From NCBI GenBank assembly GCA_037976565.1, contig CP137670.1, forward strand, positions 124,001 to 188,000: a stretch of 64,000 nt of DNA, given 5' to 3'. A program made the translations under genes and the position numbers. Below the pieces are notes generated by a model. The model saw only the letters and a list, made by a program, of their open reading frames with translations. It did no database searches and had not been told where the DNA came from. Shown one piece after another: positions 12,181 through 25,897 of the stretch. Within the stretch, counting starts at the first letter, position 1, and the number at the start of each line of letters is the position of its first letter. This stretch comes from Mesocentrotus franciscanus. Lineage: Eukaryota > Echinodermata > Echinoidea > Camarodonta > Strongylocentrotidae.

Positions 12181-13703
12181 TTTAATAGAACCATTATCAT
12201 AGATTAGCAGGATATCTTCCTGACTATTACAAAGTTTAAGGCTGAGTGGTAGGACATGTAGGTACATAACAATTACAGTTAGCATTACAACAGTTGTAAA
12301 TTTAATCATGAATATGAAAATGTGAACTTGCAAAGAGTAAACTTTAATGCATTACAATGAATCTTTAAGTGTTTAATTATATTGCAAAAGTGTATTGGAA
12401 AAAGAGGGAGGGTTCACTACACACACTGATGGAATTTGGTTATCAAAGGGAAGTCTACCTTGATATTATGAGGTTTTGAGAAAAGCAGAAAAATTACAGA
12501 CAAAACTCAGGGAAAGTTTGAGGAAAATCTGATAAAATATAAAGTTATGAATCCTTAAAGTCTTAAATGACTAAACAACATGTCTGGAACTACCTAACAA
12601 AAAGAAGAAAAAAATCAACTACAGGCAAGTTCAATGGTCTTGCAGGGTTCATCTGAAGAAAAACTTGCAAACATTACAAAGATGTATTATAGAATCAGAA
12701 CATGATTTTATATGGGATGTACAACAATAGGGTATTGAAATTGCCTGAGTTTTTTTTGAAAGTTGTTTCAATGGTGTTAAAAGCAAATTGGCATCTTGTG
12801 AATGGTGTAGACTTTATTTTAGTAACATTCCATTTGCAATTTCTTAATTAAGGCTACGAACATCACTGTTATGATAATTGTAGATCTATCACATCCAAGA
12901 TGACAAGTGACATTTGAAATTAGATTTATATTTGGCTTCCTACACAATTAATCATAGAATGTCTCAAATTTATTCTTTCTGTTTCGGCTATGTGTATACA
13001 TGGTCTCTCTTGCTCCTATTAGTACTCTGCAAGCACAGACCCAATATTTACCACTTCATTACAAAAAATATATTGTGTCTTGAGTGAAGCCTAAACTGGT
13101 TCCTACTGCTTAGCCTGGGCTGCGTTCTTAGTCTTCTAGCTCAGATCCTCTCTTCCACACTTCATTTCATTATCGCAGTCTGTTCTTATATCTTCTGGGT
13201 TTTTAACATATCCCCATTTTATGTGAATCATGCATTATGTTGCATATTAATGACTGAAGAAAGCAAGTTTTAAATTTTAAATTAAAAAGATCTAAGCATA
13301 CATGAAAGTCAAAGGGCTGGCTCAAAGAGATAGGAGCCAGAAGAAAAAAAGGGGAAGGGGGTGTGGGGGAATTGACTCAAACTCATGAGATTTCACAAGA
13401 AGACTTTATGAAAGCAGGTCGTATATATTATAATAAATATACATGTAGTTGTGCTTTGAATCATCTTCACATGAAAAGAACTATGGGTAAGTAAATGTTT
13501 GAAGAAAGAAAAATTGCATGTACCTGCTACTGCTACTTGAAGCTAACCTCATTGCTGAGAAACAAGCCTTGAAGTACTGTTACTGTCATATTGCTCGAAA
13601 GGAGACTGTAGTTTGGGTAAGAGCAAAAGTTACAATTAAATTTACACATGTAAAGTTCCAAAAATCAAAGGAATAATTAAACATGCTTTAGTATACAATA
13701 TAT
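12181..13703. other. AT-rich unique sequence, no gene seen
   Basis: No credible exon, RNA gene or clear repeat. A short motif (AAAGTTATGAATCCTTAAAG) near 12,541 resembles the arm of the foldback element at 19,322-19,909 and may be a worn fragment of it. Confidence 0.4.
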
Positions 13704-13898
13704 ACAGTCAAACCGGTCTATAGCGACCGCCCAAGGAAACACAAAAAGTGGTCTTTGTAGACAGGTGGGTGGTCTTTGTACACAGGTTCCTTTAGTACAT
13801 GTTTCAATGAGAAACCATTTTCAAGGGAAACAAAAAGTGTGGTCTTTGCAGACAGGTGGTCTCTGTAGACAGGTGGTCACTAAAGCAGGTTTGACTGT
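13704..13898. mobile_element. Short MITE, Tc1/mariner-like ends
   Basis: The ends are inverted repeats, ACAGTCAAACC and GGTTTGACTGT, flanked on both sides by TA-rich sequence that allows a TA target duplication. The interior carries several GTGGTCTTTGTAGACAGG-like copies. It has no coding capacity. I recognise this general style of non-autonomous DNA transposon from marine deuterostome genomes; the superfamily is inferred from the TA flanks. Confidence 0.75.
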
Positions 13899-15605
13899 AT
13901 ATATATATATAATGTATGAACAAGTTTAAAGATTCAAGTTTTATTGTCCATAATAATACATACATTTGCTTCGCTTCATAATATATAACATAGGCTTAAC
14001 ATGATATTATTTGATGAGAGCCAGAAGGGTGTTAACTTAATGTTGAACAAGAATAAGTCAACACCATTCCAGCTCTCAGCAGACAGTACATGCACATAGC
14101 ACAAATTTTACTCTGGGTGACATCATGAATGCATATTTAAACAGAAATAGCAAACTGACATAATAACAATACTGCAACTTCCTCTGATCAAAAAGAGGAA
14201 GAGAGAGGTAGCTACATGTATAGTGAATGAGAGAAAGAAAGGGGAAAAAGAGAAAGAGAAAAAAGAGGGACAAAAGGTAGAAAGAGAGACGATATAATCA
14301 AATCAGGACAAGACATGTACATTTCTACTCATCTGCATAATCTGCATAATAATATACAATACAAACACTTCAGATCATAGCTATCCAGTATACATGTAGG
14401 TACATTTACAATTCCACACAACATGTAATTCACTGAAATATGGTTCAACATATTTTCAACCACAGAGAATCATGACCCTGATATGATGTAAGTTTCATTT
14501 ATATATTATAGCTTTTCACGCAAGAGATTCCTTGTATATATTGTATATAAAGGCATTTCTTCATTAGTTTACTATGTTTTCAGCATTGACATGTCATGAT
14601 TGTAATTTTCATGTGTTTTCACTTATATTTAGGTATGAAATACATTTTTGGACAAATCAAAACAGGGAAATATTTCATGTATGGGGAGTCTAAAAATGCA
14701 ACACTGTAGATTTTGATCGGCAACGTCTTCATAATTATTTTACAGTTCTCACTGAAATTTGGTATGTAATGTTTTAGTGATATCCCCTAAAATCTCTGTG
14801 AATTTCACAAAGATCCAAGCTATTATAATAAAAAAAGTTATGATCATGTTTGTAATATGAAGCACTTTTCAAATGTTACAAATTTACATTTTACAATTAT
14901 TAAGGTAATTTTAATGTCGTTAATATCTCTTTTATGAGAAATAATGGCCATATTTAAAACTTTTAAAAGGTACATGTATGGAGAAACTTAAAGGGCATGT
15001 TTAATACAGTAATTTTCATACAAGTAAGAGCTGAGAATGGATCATATCAAATCAATGTTTGGTAGTTGTTGCTGAACTTAAAATAAATATTTGAAGAGCT
15101 GAATAAGTATGTTACTTTCTTTTAAATCAATGATGGTTTCGTTTCCAAGAAATAAAAGAGTGACTTAAATCAAAAGTTGTTTTTGTGAAATGCAGAACCC
15201 ACAGTTTTCTCGCACTGATGCCATGCAACATGCTACAGTGTATCTTTGTAACATTTACAATATGATACGTCTAGAAAAAACACAATCCTAAGATTCCTAA
15301 CTTTGTAGGTTAGTATTGATCCTTGTACAATTCAAAAATGGTAATTTAGAAAAAGAAGCACTGCCAACAATTGAAATGAATGGATGAGTACTGTTTAAAA
15401 TGTTTCCAATCAGAATCTTGTTGCATATTCTGTTTAGACACCCTGTAGAAACAAAAATCTTTTAGTGCAAGTTATGATTATTATTTGGCTTGACATGGCA
15501 ACTAAAGAAACTATAGTACTGCTAGGGACAGTCAGATTTTCTGCAAATTTAGTCTCAAAGTTACTATTCAGTGCGTACATTAAATAAACAAGGGTAACGC
15601 TCTCG
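13899..15605. other. AT-rich sequence, no gene seen
   Basis: Contains AT dinucleotides next to the MITE (13,899-13,911) and a possible LINE or SINE tail in minus orientation around 13,925-14,080. The purine-rich stretch at 14,190-14,290 gives a low-complexity open frame only. Nothing else is supported. Confidence 0.4.
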
Positions 15606-16255
15606 GTCTCGCCTGCATTGCACAATTCGATATGATGAAAATTGAGGTTAGGACATTATTTATAGCAGGCGCCCAAAATGAAATCCTCTGAATATAATCA
15701 GCATTTTGAAGTGAATATTGACTAAGAATCATCAAAAGAATTCTTTACAATTATTTGCACCAAGATAGATAACTTTCATGAAATTTGAACAAATAACAAA
15801 AATTGATTAATTCATTGTGAAAACATAATCCAAGTCTACTGACCTAAAATGACCTTTGACGTTGACTTTGCGAACTGGAATTTGTGTCATATGATTTGTG
15901 ATACTTGATAACCCTTGGGTATAAGTTTCATGGAATTTGAACAAACACTTTTGAAATTATGCTAAAATTAAAATTCAAAAACTTAACCTCAGGTTAAGTT
16001 TTTGATGATGATGCCACAACATAGTCTAAGTTTGTTGACCTGAAATGACCTTGACTTTGTGACCTGAAATTTTCCTCGCATGATAGGGAATACTTGATAA
16101 CTTTATAGTCCAAGTTTCCTTGAATAAGAACAGATACTTTCAAAATTAAATTAACAATTCAAAAACTAATCTCAGGTTAAGTTTTTGATGTTGACGTCGC
16201 CGCCAGTAACCGAAAAGCGGCGCCTACAGTCTCGCTTTTGCTCAGCAGGCGAGAC
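15606..16255 (-). mobile_element. GTCTCGCCTGC-ended repeat, minus-oriented copy
   Basis: Bounded by GTCTCGCCTGC and its inverse GCAGGCGAGAC. The interior has tandem blocks with TTAACCTGAGGTTAAG-like palindromes and TGACCT/TGACTTTG motifs. The element at 31,830-32,573 is the same family in the other orientation. No protein is encoded. Confidence 0.8.
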
Positions 16256-17739
16256 AAAAGTGTATCAGTTCCCAACTTTGGTAGATCCCAATTAAAAATT
16301 CATAACCAATATGACTTTGAAATGTATTTAATGATAAAGAGTAACTTTTTTTTCCTGTCAAATGATACCCTATTCATAATATTTTTGCCATGGGTGACTG
16401 AGCACCAGGGTCTTTAAAAAGTGTTGTCAAAATCGCCTTGTACCAAGTTTTGGCTGATGGAACGAATGTGGGTCAGGCCATATTTTGGGTCTTAAATCCT
16501 GTTAAAAGTTAAATTTTGCCTCGTGATTTGGTGCTTCATTGTTTAAAATGATGCAATGTATCTAGGCTTTCCCAGAATCTTGTTTCAATCCATAGGATAA
16601 CCTTTTATTATTTTGAACAGCCTACTAACTTCTTGTCAAATATGTACAAGTTTTCTCTGCTCACTTGTCCGCTGCCCTATTTCACATGCGTAAGGAGCAT
16701 ACTGTAAGGTGTTTATCTGAATACCAGTTTCATAAGCTTTGAAAACTCAAAGGTTACGAAACCCAAATGCAAGAAAGAACACATATGATGATAAGTATCA
16801 AAGAAATTGACAGTAGACTTTCATTTTAAAAAAGATAACATTCCAAATAAACTTTATCCATTTTGTATCACTCAGTGAGAAGAATTACCTGAAACAAGAG
16901 CTGCGAATATCATAAATAAATACATGTAAATGAGTAATTGTGTCTGGAATGAGATAACACTATCATAATGGCTTTTGATCCACATTCAATGCTTCAGTCC
17001 ATATTTGGTACAAGAGGAATTTGACAAAACCGGTACTTTTTGAAAAGCCTGCTGCTCAGTCATCCGTGGCAGCACAATTATGAATATGGTAATATTAGAC
17101 AGCGTATAAGTTACCCTTTACCATGATATATGATTCAAGCCAGGTCACATAGGTTACAACTTTCTAACTATAAGTTACCAAAGTTGGGTACACTTGTTTT
17201 TGATACGCACTGTAGAGGTTGTTGCAATCCACAGCAGTCATTGATTTTGCACAGAGGGGTGGGGAAAACAAATTACCACCCCCTAACCCTCTTTAACTTT
17301 TTTAAAGACTAAAACCAATGAGCGGCTCTACATAATATACCAAACAGAATGGAAATCATACTAGAGTTAAAGAATAACTTTTTATATGGACTGGTGTGCA
17401 TAAGCATAACTTTGACATAGACACACACAAACAAAAATCCAATAACTTTTAAAAGGAAGACCAACTATTAATGATTGTGTAGGAGAGTGCATATACATGT
17501 ATGCATGTACTGTACATGTAGGCAGAAGGGAATATCTTTATCACATAGAGCAACAGAGTGGAAATGGGAACAAAATAGACAAATGATTTATTCAAAGGAG
17601 AAAATTATGCAAAGAATATCTTTGTACAGGGAATAAATAAAATATATCTACAACAAAAAAAAACAACAAACACAAAGAAAGGGAAATCAGATGAATATTG
17701 TTGGAGAAGAACATTATATTAAACAGTAAATTCAGAGAA
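16256..17739. other. Unique AT-rich sequence, no gene seen
   Basis: A 60-codon open frame near 17,130 has no recognisable features. No repeat boundaries are apparent. Confidence 0.4.
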
Positions 17740-17922
17740 AATATCTATATATTAATGTGAATGTTAAAGTGCTATATGTCTTTTCTCTCTATATACTGTT
17801 TTATGTTGTATGTATCATGTCACATGTACATTTTATTTATTTTTCTCTGTGAATAATGCATGTAAACGCAACAACTTTCCTTTTGGACCAATAAATTTGA
17901 ATTGAATTGAATTGAATTATCT
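17740..17922 (+). repeat. Probable non-LTR element 3' tail ending in GAATT repeats
   Basis: An AT-rich 3' end leads into AATAAATTTGAATTGAATTG and further GAATT repeats at about 17,889-17,920. A short tandem-repeat tail of this kind is usual for CR1/L2-type elements. No coding part is attached, so the copy is severely 5'-truncated. Confidence 0.45.
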
Positions 17923-19321
17923 TTGATGCAAATTATGCTTCAGTTTCCTTTATTTGTATACAAATTCAGACAAATTGCAAAATATTTTGGTAATGGGAAG
18001 ATAACTGACCATGGTTACTTAATCTTGGGTAATTAATACTAGTATTCAGTGGTTTGGATCCTCAGGGAGAAGTGTATTATAAATCAAATTATATTTATTA
18101 TTTTAGCTTTACCAAATCTATAGAACATAATGGAAATTGAATGGAAAACTGTATTTTCCAATCAATAACATGACTCATCTGTAAATATGTGAACATGTAG
18201 GGTCCTATTACATGTATATTAAAGATATGTAATAAATCGTTTTTAAAATGGCATAAGAATAAGGAGAGGGAGAAAGTGGATTTTATTTCAAGTGCAACAT
18301 GGATGCTTCACAATATACCATTGCTCATTCTGTCAATAGGCCTAATGGACTAAAACATTAACAAACATACTAGAAAATAATATTTTCTTTTCATGATTTG
18401 TCACAAGGTTTGGAAAACAAAAGTTGTTCAGTTTTCTATTAGAGGGATATCAGATGGATATAAAACAGGGTGACGATGTTAATGCAGAGTTGATAGTGAA
18501 GGGCAGATTAGGAAAGAGAAAAGGAAGACACTTTAATAGTAAAAACATGTAGTACGTAAAGGGACTTTTGGTCCTCTTATACAGAACATGTAGCTTGAAA
18601 AAGTCGAAGAAACTGTGCGGCAAATGTGATTTCTAGACCATTCTAGATGCATTTGACTGAAATAAGTCAACTTCTGCAAAAATTACTATCATGATAGCAG
18701 AAGTGGATCAATAACTGCTTTTCAAACATCATAAATTTCTTATACTACTGTTACAAATTTTCCAAACAGTGTTCATTCACATGTTAAAGGTACTATGTCC
18801 CATTTGCAGGCAAAAATGAAAAGCTTAAATTCCAAGGGCATTTGTAAGACACTGTACTAATTTAGAACTTCCCTAAAAACGAAAGGGCTTGAAAATGGCT
18901 TTTAGTGGGAAAATAACAAACATTAGTTTTCAAATCGACTTAAGTGATTGCAATCACCAAAGTAATAATCTGATTTTCAGACCATTTACCTAATGGTTGT
19001 ACATGTACGTCTGCACAAAGATTCAATCAGTTTAATTTTGGCCATTACAAGTAGTGGGTTATTGATATAGAAAATGCTCATGTACACCCTGTACCTGTTA
19101 CAGCTCATTTTAGGTAAGTTATTACCAAAGAAAAGATGCCAGTCAATCACTCAATAGTGTATGACAGTAAAGTCTAGAAGGTAAACAGGTTTCCTTGCAT
19201 AATTTGAATATTAGGACACTGCTAATGTTTACATTTCACAGATAGGACATACATGACATATTCATGCAAATTTCTACAGAATTTGATGTTGGCGCAAAAG
19301 GGACAGACATGTAGTATTTTT
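17923..19321. other. Unique AT-rich sequence, no gene seen
   Basis: No open frame, splice pair or repeat boundary that I can support. Confidence 0.4.
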
Positions 19322-19909
19322 AAAGCCTAAGTCCACTCCAAAATAACTTACTTTCAATAGAAGCAGAACAATCAAACAAACCAATCAAAAAAAGTTTGAG
19401 CAAAATCAGATAACTAATAAGAAAGTTATGAATTTTTGAAAAAGTATGTAAAACTGGAACAATGGAAATCACTACACAAATTGCCAATTTGGTTATCAGT
19501 TTGTGACGTCATCACTGGTCATGTCCTCACTATTTATCAATTGCTTTATATAGTTTAATCCCATTCATTTCCTTTTAAAAAAAAACTCTTTATTAGTGCA
19601 TCCACACAAAAACATATTACAATCAATCTAACTTGGATGCTGGTGTGAAGAAATAAGATTCTTAGGGAGAAAATAGGAAATTTATATTATCAATATAAAG
19701 AAAATAATTAGTGGATAGTGAGGACCTGACGTCACAGACTCATGAGTGAGTTGCCAATTTGTCTAGTGATTTTCAAAGTTTTTGATGTCATTACAAATTC
19801 ATAACTTTCTTATTAGTTATCCGATAGCGCTCAAACTTTTTTTGATTGGTTTGTCTGATTTTTCTGCTTCTATTGAAAGTAAGTTATTTTTGGAGTGGAC
19901 TTGGGCTTT
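19322..19909. mobile_element. Foldback/MITE-type element with long inverted arms
   Basis: The left arm starts AAAGCCTAAGTCCACTCC and the right arm ends GGAGTGGACTTGGGCTTT. The arms (about 19,322-19,440 and 19,795-19,909) are near-perfect inverted copies of about 115 bp. The centre has no gene. Parts recur at 38,387-38,625 and in shorter pieces elsewhere. The flanks are TTA-rich, so a TA or TTAA target is possible but not resolved. Confidence 0.85.
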
Positions 19910-22267
19910 AAGGGTGGTCCACAAACAAATATTCAAACTTTTAATTTGAAATGTGGAAGAAGTATGAACTTATACTTGCAAAGCACAAAGTCCCTTGCAG
20001 CTGGGCTCCAGGGCTTGCTTAAGGGCTTTAATGTTCCTAGATATTCTAGTGCAATATGTGCCATCTATTGAAGCACTTTCTAACAAGTTTTATGACTATT
20101 ATGTCATAAATAATTCTTGGTTGAGAAGGACTATTAATCTAATGCTGATTTTCATACTGATACAATCAAAATTCAAACCTATTGTTATTACATGGTATAC
20201 ACCCCTTGTGGATCACGCTTAGGTTTATATGTACATGTACATACATGTACATGTACTTACAGTGTGTATCATGCTCTTTCTCAATCAAACTGATGACAAG
20301 ATGGACTTTGACTACCATTCTGGCTTTGAAGCCAACACTTCAATTTGTTGGATCAAGAAACTCATTGGTTGGATGAATATCTTTGACAGTTCTATTCAAT
20401 CATTCTGAAAATTGCAATTTTTCCTTCTACAGCAGATTTATTTCCAAAGTCATTTACCGGTACATTTCATTTATTTGCTGACAGATAATTGCAGTCACTT
20501 TTGCAATCAATTAGTTACTCTATCCAGTTATATCATATGATCTCCCTTTCTCACTCTTTATCTCTCTCTCTTGCAGCTGCAAGTTCCAGGTTCTGTTTTA
20601 AGTTCATGCAACTTACAGGAATACATGGGTGTCATTGACAATAGGGTAAAGGAGGGTACTTTTGACAGACTTTGTTTCAAATCGGCATCCCAAATATATA
20701 GCTACAGATACTGGGTAATAAAGTGTACATGTACATGTAAATGTAGCTGCACAAATCTAGAGTCTGTTTATCATGCATTTTATAGATTTGGAGCAAATAA
20801 TTTAGAACATAAATCGGTTCTACAAAAATTAAAACTTGGGATGAAAAATAGGAAATCTGAAAATGATTTACTTTTCATTTATAATTTCAAAGCGTAGCCA
20901 GTCGAATGGGAGGAAATAAATGCCAATATACCTCTTACATGTAGTGAGAAATAATTTGTTGTGATAGCTGATATTAATAATAACAATAATAATAAGATAT
21001 TTCTATACCACAAATTGCAAAATGCCTCTAAGCGGTTTAGAAAGAAAATAGTTGAGAAGTTAAGGAAACAGAATTTGCATTACAAATTACATCAAATCAA
21101 TTAACATTAAAACTTTGCAAATGAAAATAATACATGTCCATAATTACAAATCGCTTACAACCAAAATACAAATAGTTCAAAAATTAATAGTATCCTATGT
21201 TAATCTACACAAAATATAAAAGGCAAAAGATTAGAGGGCTATTCAAGAACAAGATTTAAAGAGATGTGTTTTTAGCATTGTTTTAAATGTATTTAAAGAA
21301 CTGGCATTGCGAAATTGAAGGGGGAGATTGTTCCAAAGAAATGTAGCTGCAAAAAGAAAGAATGACCATATTGTTTATAAGAAATAGTGTGAGACCGAGA
21401 GAGGAGAGATTGAGAAGCAGATCGCAAAGTCCGACAGGAGTGTATCGAGGAAGGAGTTCAGAAAGATATGAAGGAGCGAAACCATGATAAGTCTTGAAAG
21501 TAGCATTGTTTTAATTGGTTGCTTTAAAAGCAGATATAACGCATCTACTTTAATACTAGCTAAAAGACATGTACATTAAAATGCAAATTTTCACCACACT
21601 TAAATTGACTTGCCTTGTCCCAGACTTCAAAATCCCTGTCTACAGTATCTCTCTCAGTCTGTTTACTTCTCTCCCTTTATTTCTATCTTGGCTAGGATGT
21701 AGAACTTTGCTTGAGTCTTTCCCATTCCACCATATTACTATTCTTGTAACCCCTCCAGATGATTTCCAGGTAAATTTGCAAGGGTTTCACTATCCCCACC
21801 TCCAACTTCACTTTATAAAGAAAGTTTGATAGTAAAAATTTGAAAGAAATAGTATTCATATTATTTGAATAGTTCGCAACTGGTCGCAAAATAGAGATTA
21901 CTAGGTCAGTAGCACGATCAGAGACTTGATGCGGTGCTCATCATACATTTGAAAAAATCTTGGACTTGCATTTAAACCATAACATTTTGTAAACCGTTGT
22001 ATCAAAATGAAGAGCAAGTCCATATATATGCAAATTATCAAATTTTTGGTTAAATTTTGGAATTATTTTAAAGTGATTTGTACGAGAAGAAAAAAAGAGG
22101 CTATAGTACTAGTACTAGTTACTAGCTAACGCCAGTAGGTAAGGTTCGTTGGGTGTGGGTACTAGTTGTGATTATGAACAAATTTGAATTTTTGTTTTAT
22201 ATCTCTTGATAGGGTATATACTGTATGGATGTCAATTAAGGCTACGTGATAACAATGTCATACTATC
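19910..22267. other. Mixed unique and repeat-derived sequence, no gene assigned
   Basis: TGTACATG-type short repeats lie at about 20,232-20,255 and an AAT microsatellite at about 20,972-20,996. A stretch at about 21,000-21,500 resembles the 3' part of a SINE or LINE. A pyrimidine tract ending in CAG at 20,578 looks like a splice acceptor before an open stretch, but the encoded protein is not recognisable. Confidence 0.35.
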
Positions 22268-22680
22268 AGTAGGGGTGCTGGTCGAGAATAAGGATCGTCC
22301 GCACAAACGAGGATCGTCTTCGTAAACGCAGACAGACGCGTTGGGAAAAAAAAGGATCGTCCACATTTTCGCTGATGTTTCTGATTTCCGATCCGTGCTT
22401 GGTGATGCGAAAAAACAGGTTCTGCAATGATTTTCTTGATGCATTTTACATTGACTTTGTACAGAGACTTTCACGTTATGACCGATAAATCCTCGGGAAG
22501 ACGGACATAAAAGTAGACGGTGAACGCCAGGGCGCGAATCGGAAACCTGAAACCCGAAACCCGCAGTGCGCCGAAGAAAAAAAACAACGATCCTTTATTT
22601 TTAGGACGCATTTTGTCCGTGTATACAAGGATACCCTCGTTTATGTGGGCGATCCTCATTCTCTGACCAGCGCCCCTACT
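22268..22680. mobile_element. MITE with AGTAGGGG termini
   Basis: The terminal inverted repeats are AGTAGGGGTGCTGGTC and GACCAGCGCCCCTACT. Subterminal GGATCGTCC/GGATCG motifs also recur in inverted orientation. There is no coding capacity. Confidence 0.75.
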
Positions 22681-23745
22681 GATTGTATTTATAACCTAGA
22701 TCTACATCTACATCGATCCTAGCCATGCAGCTACCATTGCATTGACTCGAGGATGACAGCTATATTGTACATTAAGAAATTTGATTTCGGCGTCATATGT
22801 AACCTTCAAGGACGTCAATCCGATACAGGGGGACATCATATCAAATGTCCCCACCCCATGTTTTGTCAGAAAAGGAGACCACCAGGAACAACTAAAAACA
22901 CATTTTAAACATTAGTGCTCCTCCCCTTCCCCGGCCCCTCACCCTTATTCACCTGCTGGCTGATTCGATTTTGATTTGAGGCTAAATATTTTCTCATAAA
23001 TTGGGCTCCCCCAATGCTCAAGCTCGGATCGATGCCCTTGGCAAGCTTACATAAACTTAGGTCCACGCCTAAAACGCAATCATTAGCGTCACGGTTTATC
23101 GATATTTTATCGTATTCCACTCCACCCTGCAGGGCAAAACCAGGCCTGGCCATGGCCAGGGACATAGTCATGGTTGATGGTTCGTGATCCACCTCAGACC
23201 ATAGGCATCGGCGCATCCCTGCCGGTATGCCGCGAGCTCCGGCAGTGCTATCATTTTCATTTGAATGCGAAGCAAGTTAGATTTAAAAAAAGGATGATTC
23301 TAAGACGCTGATACTGTAGTAGAACCTACCTTAATCAGATGGCTGAGCACATAATAGAGAGCTATGTTGATGTCTCCGCATACTACTGCAATGTTAAGGG
23401 AAACCTAGCTTCGTGTGGTCTAGTTGTTTCAGTCTGGCAACCGTGTTCGTGAACGAGAAGAAAGATGCACGCAGCTAGCTAGCTGGATGGAGACCTGGAT
23501 GGAGCTCGATTGTCGGCCGGCCGGCCGGCGGTCAGATGCGAGCTTCCAGCGTACGTGGATGCGCCCGATTCAGAGCGAGTGCCAGTTTCTCGAAACTGTC
23601 ATAAGTCTAAGTTCGTGGACATTATATAGAAATGCGTGTTAGTTCTATAACACACGTTTCAATAGGATATCTACAAAGTTAGACTTAATGACGGTTTCGA
23701 GAAACCACCCCAGATGTTCGGTGTCAGGTTCGGAACCGTCGGATC
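22681..23745. other. CpG-richer interval without an assigned gene
   Basis: GC and CpG content are visibly higher than nearby, including a CCGG-rich cluster at about 23,513-23,530. It could be a promoter-proximal region. A 103-codon open frame on the minus strand (22,905-23,216) and a 72-codon one on the plus strand (23,424-23,642) show no recognised motif. Confidence 0.3.
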
Positions 23746-23947
23746 CAGTGGATTCCTGGGAGGCGCACGCCCCTTTTTCCGAAAAAAGGATTGAAATATT
23801 CACATAATGTTTACGCATTCGGATATGCCTCAGAATCTACAAAAGGCATCATATTTTCCGGGGCCCGCCTCCACGTAAAGGCTTCCTGCTTGCAATTTCG
23901 TACATTTCTCCCCTCCCTCCCCTAGTAAAATCTTGGATCTGCCCCTG
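23746..23947. mobile_element. Worn MITE of the GGCGGATCCAGG family
   Basis: The ends (CAGTGGATTCCTGGG and CTTGGATCTGCCCCTG) are degenerate versions of the inverted ends seen at 55,787-55,941. The interior closely matches the copy at 35,700-35,959, for example TTTACGCATTC and ATTTTCCGGGGCCC. Confidence 0.7.
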
Positions 23948-24258
23948 GTTGTATCACGGTATGGCAAAGGTAACCTGGCGCTACAGTCGTTCGTAGCAAA
24001 CAAATATTACTGGGCGGTGTTGTCTGGTTAACGAGTCTAACCGCAAAACGTAGGCATAACTACGCCTCAATAGTATATAGAACGCTTCATACCCCATGGT
24101 ACATGTGTTGTAACCGCGTCTTATGCACATGGTATCATTTTTACCACATTTGACGATGAGCATTGATGTCGCAGTTTGTATCGGGTGGCATATCTTAACA
24201 AGGCTTTATAGTGGATTTGATACGTGCGGTCCAGTATAACTAACCATTTGAAAGTAAT

Positions 24259-25897
24259 ACTAGAAATGCAATCGTGTCAGAACAATATGCGTGCAATGAC
24301 GCCATGTTTCTACATGTCAAACGAAAGAGCATCTCTCGGACTATCCAGAGCAATTTGTACGAAGTCTGTAGCTTATGCCATACTGGAGATAGGTATAGGG
24401 CGAAAGAAAGGCCTCAAAAACGGCCCGAAACGGACAAAATGGCGCCTGGACAGTCACGCATGACTGATTCTAGAGAGCGAAGATTTCAGAGACCTTGATA
24501 AGATGCTAGAGACTGCGCCCAAGAAGATTGTAAGTAATTAAGATATAGGAAGGGACGTATAGGAATTAAGGGCTCGCAAGCACTGCGTGCAAAACCAATG
24601 GGATTTGGGTGCATGATGAACACGTGATGACGCGTGCTGTGGCACTAACGGCCGTCCATACTAACACAATCATGCAGAGTATAAAATGGTGTCTAAAACA
24701 GCCCCCTTTACGAATTTAAAAAATCCGGCTTCGAGAGGCCCTGCGTTTGGCCATCCAGAATACGCTTGCAAAATTTCAAGGAAAAAAAAGGACGGTAGGG
24801 GCGAAAAGCAGTCTGAAAAAATGACGTCATAGCCGATACGTGTTATAACTTGGCGGAAACTCTGCAGAATTCGTATAGTGACCCTTGTTCAAACGCAATT
24901 TACTCAAATATTTCTGTAAAAACATATAACGTATTTGGTATCATTCGAAAGGGCACTTTATTGCGGTCAGTTTGACACCATTGTCACATGCGTGCAATGT
25001 ACTGCACGCATTTAACGCGCTATTACGTAATGCATAATAAATTCATCATTTATGGGGATAACTTTGCGCTGACATCATCAAATTTTACTAAACTTGGCAG
25101 ACAGTTGTCACGTATATGGATACATATGTCTGCCAAGTTTCACTGATGTAGGTATAAAGATCGCTATTTTAGAGCAAGTTGAAGTTATTTCGGAATTTTC
25201 TTGAAAATGGCGAATTTGGAGGGCAATTTTCTCAAATTTGGTCAGTGTTAGGGTATATAATTTTGTATATGGCTGGAAAGGGCATATCTTCAAGGATCTA
25301 AATCCAAAAAGGTACGGGTTTGGCAAGAAACGGTGGAGATACGGCCTCAGTAAGAAAGCCAATTTCCAGTCATTTAGAGGGCGCTATTTATTTTTTGCAT
25401 GGCCATTGGAGCGTGAAATTTGGCATGGCTATGAGCAATTATAAGATAAAGATACTGTGAGATTTAAAAACAAAACGGAATTTATATGAGAAAGTTATAG
25501 CAGTTTTAGATTTTTAGGGGTCCATTTTTCAAGAATTTGAGAGATTTTTGACGGAGTCGGTTTCAGATTTGAATTTTGAGTACGAAGATGGCATTTTGAA
25601 GGTGAGCTTATATGTTGCAGATGAAAGAACATCTCTTGGACTATCTAGAATAATTTGTTAGAAGTTTGTAGGATCTAGGATGGTGGAGATAGGAAGGAAG
25701 AAAGAAAGGCCTTAAAATGGACCAGAAACAGACAAAATGGCGCGTGGACGGTTATGCATGAGTGATTTCGAAAATCGAAGAAGGTAGTGACCTTGATGAG
25801 ATGCTAGAGATTATGCCTACGAAATTTGAAAGGAAAAGAACATGAGGAAAGCACCTAACTAGGAATAACAAGCACTATGTGCAAAACGAATGGGATT
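24259..25897. repeat. Repeat with about 1.3 kb periodicity, partial tandem
   Basis: Segments 24,310-24,600 and 25,620-25,897 are homologous at an offset of about 1,313 bp. An inverted partial copy of the same family is at 50,848-51,700. The left end reads ACTAGAAATG, like the start of each 2.18 kb array unit, which suggests a related element type. The right end falls at about 25,897, inside what should be the second half of the apextrin-like ApeC exon. No protein is recognisable in it. Confidence 0.75.

Noticed and set aside
11620..12333. Open frames across the first N run
   Set aside because: They consist of unknown bases; the flanks contribute only a few codons.
20571..20897. Possible exon on the plus strand after a good pyrimidine tract and CAG
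   Set aside because: The acceptor looks good, but the 108-codon frame has no recognisable family, its donor is uncertain and no partner exons were found.
22905..23216. 103-codon minus-strand open frame in the CpG-richer region
   Set aside because: No motif, no splice context and no neighbouring exons; possibly chance in GC-richer DNA.
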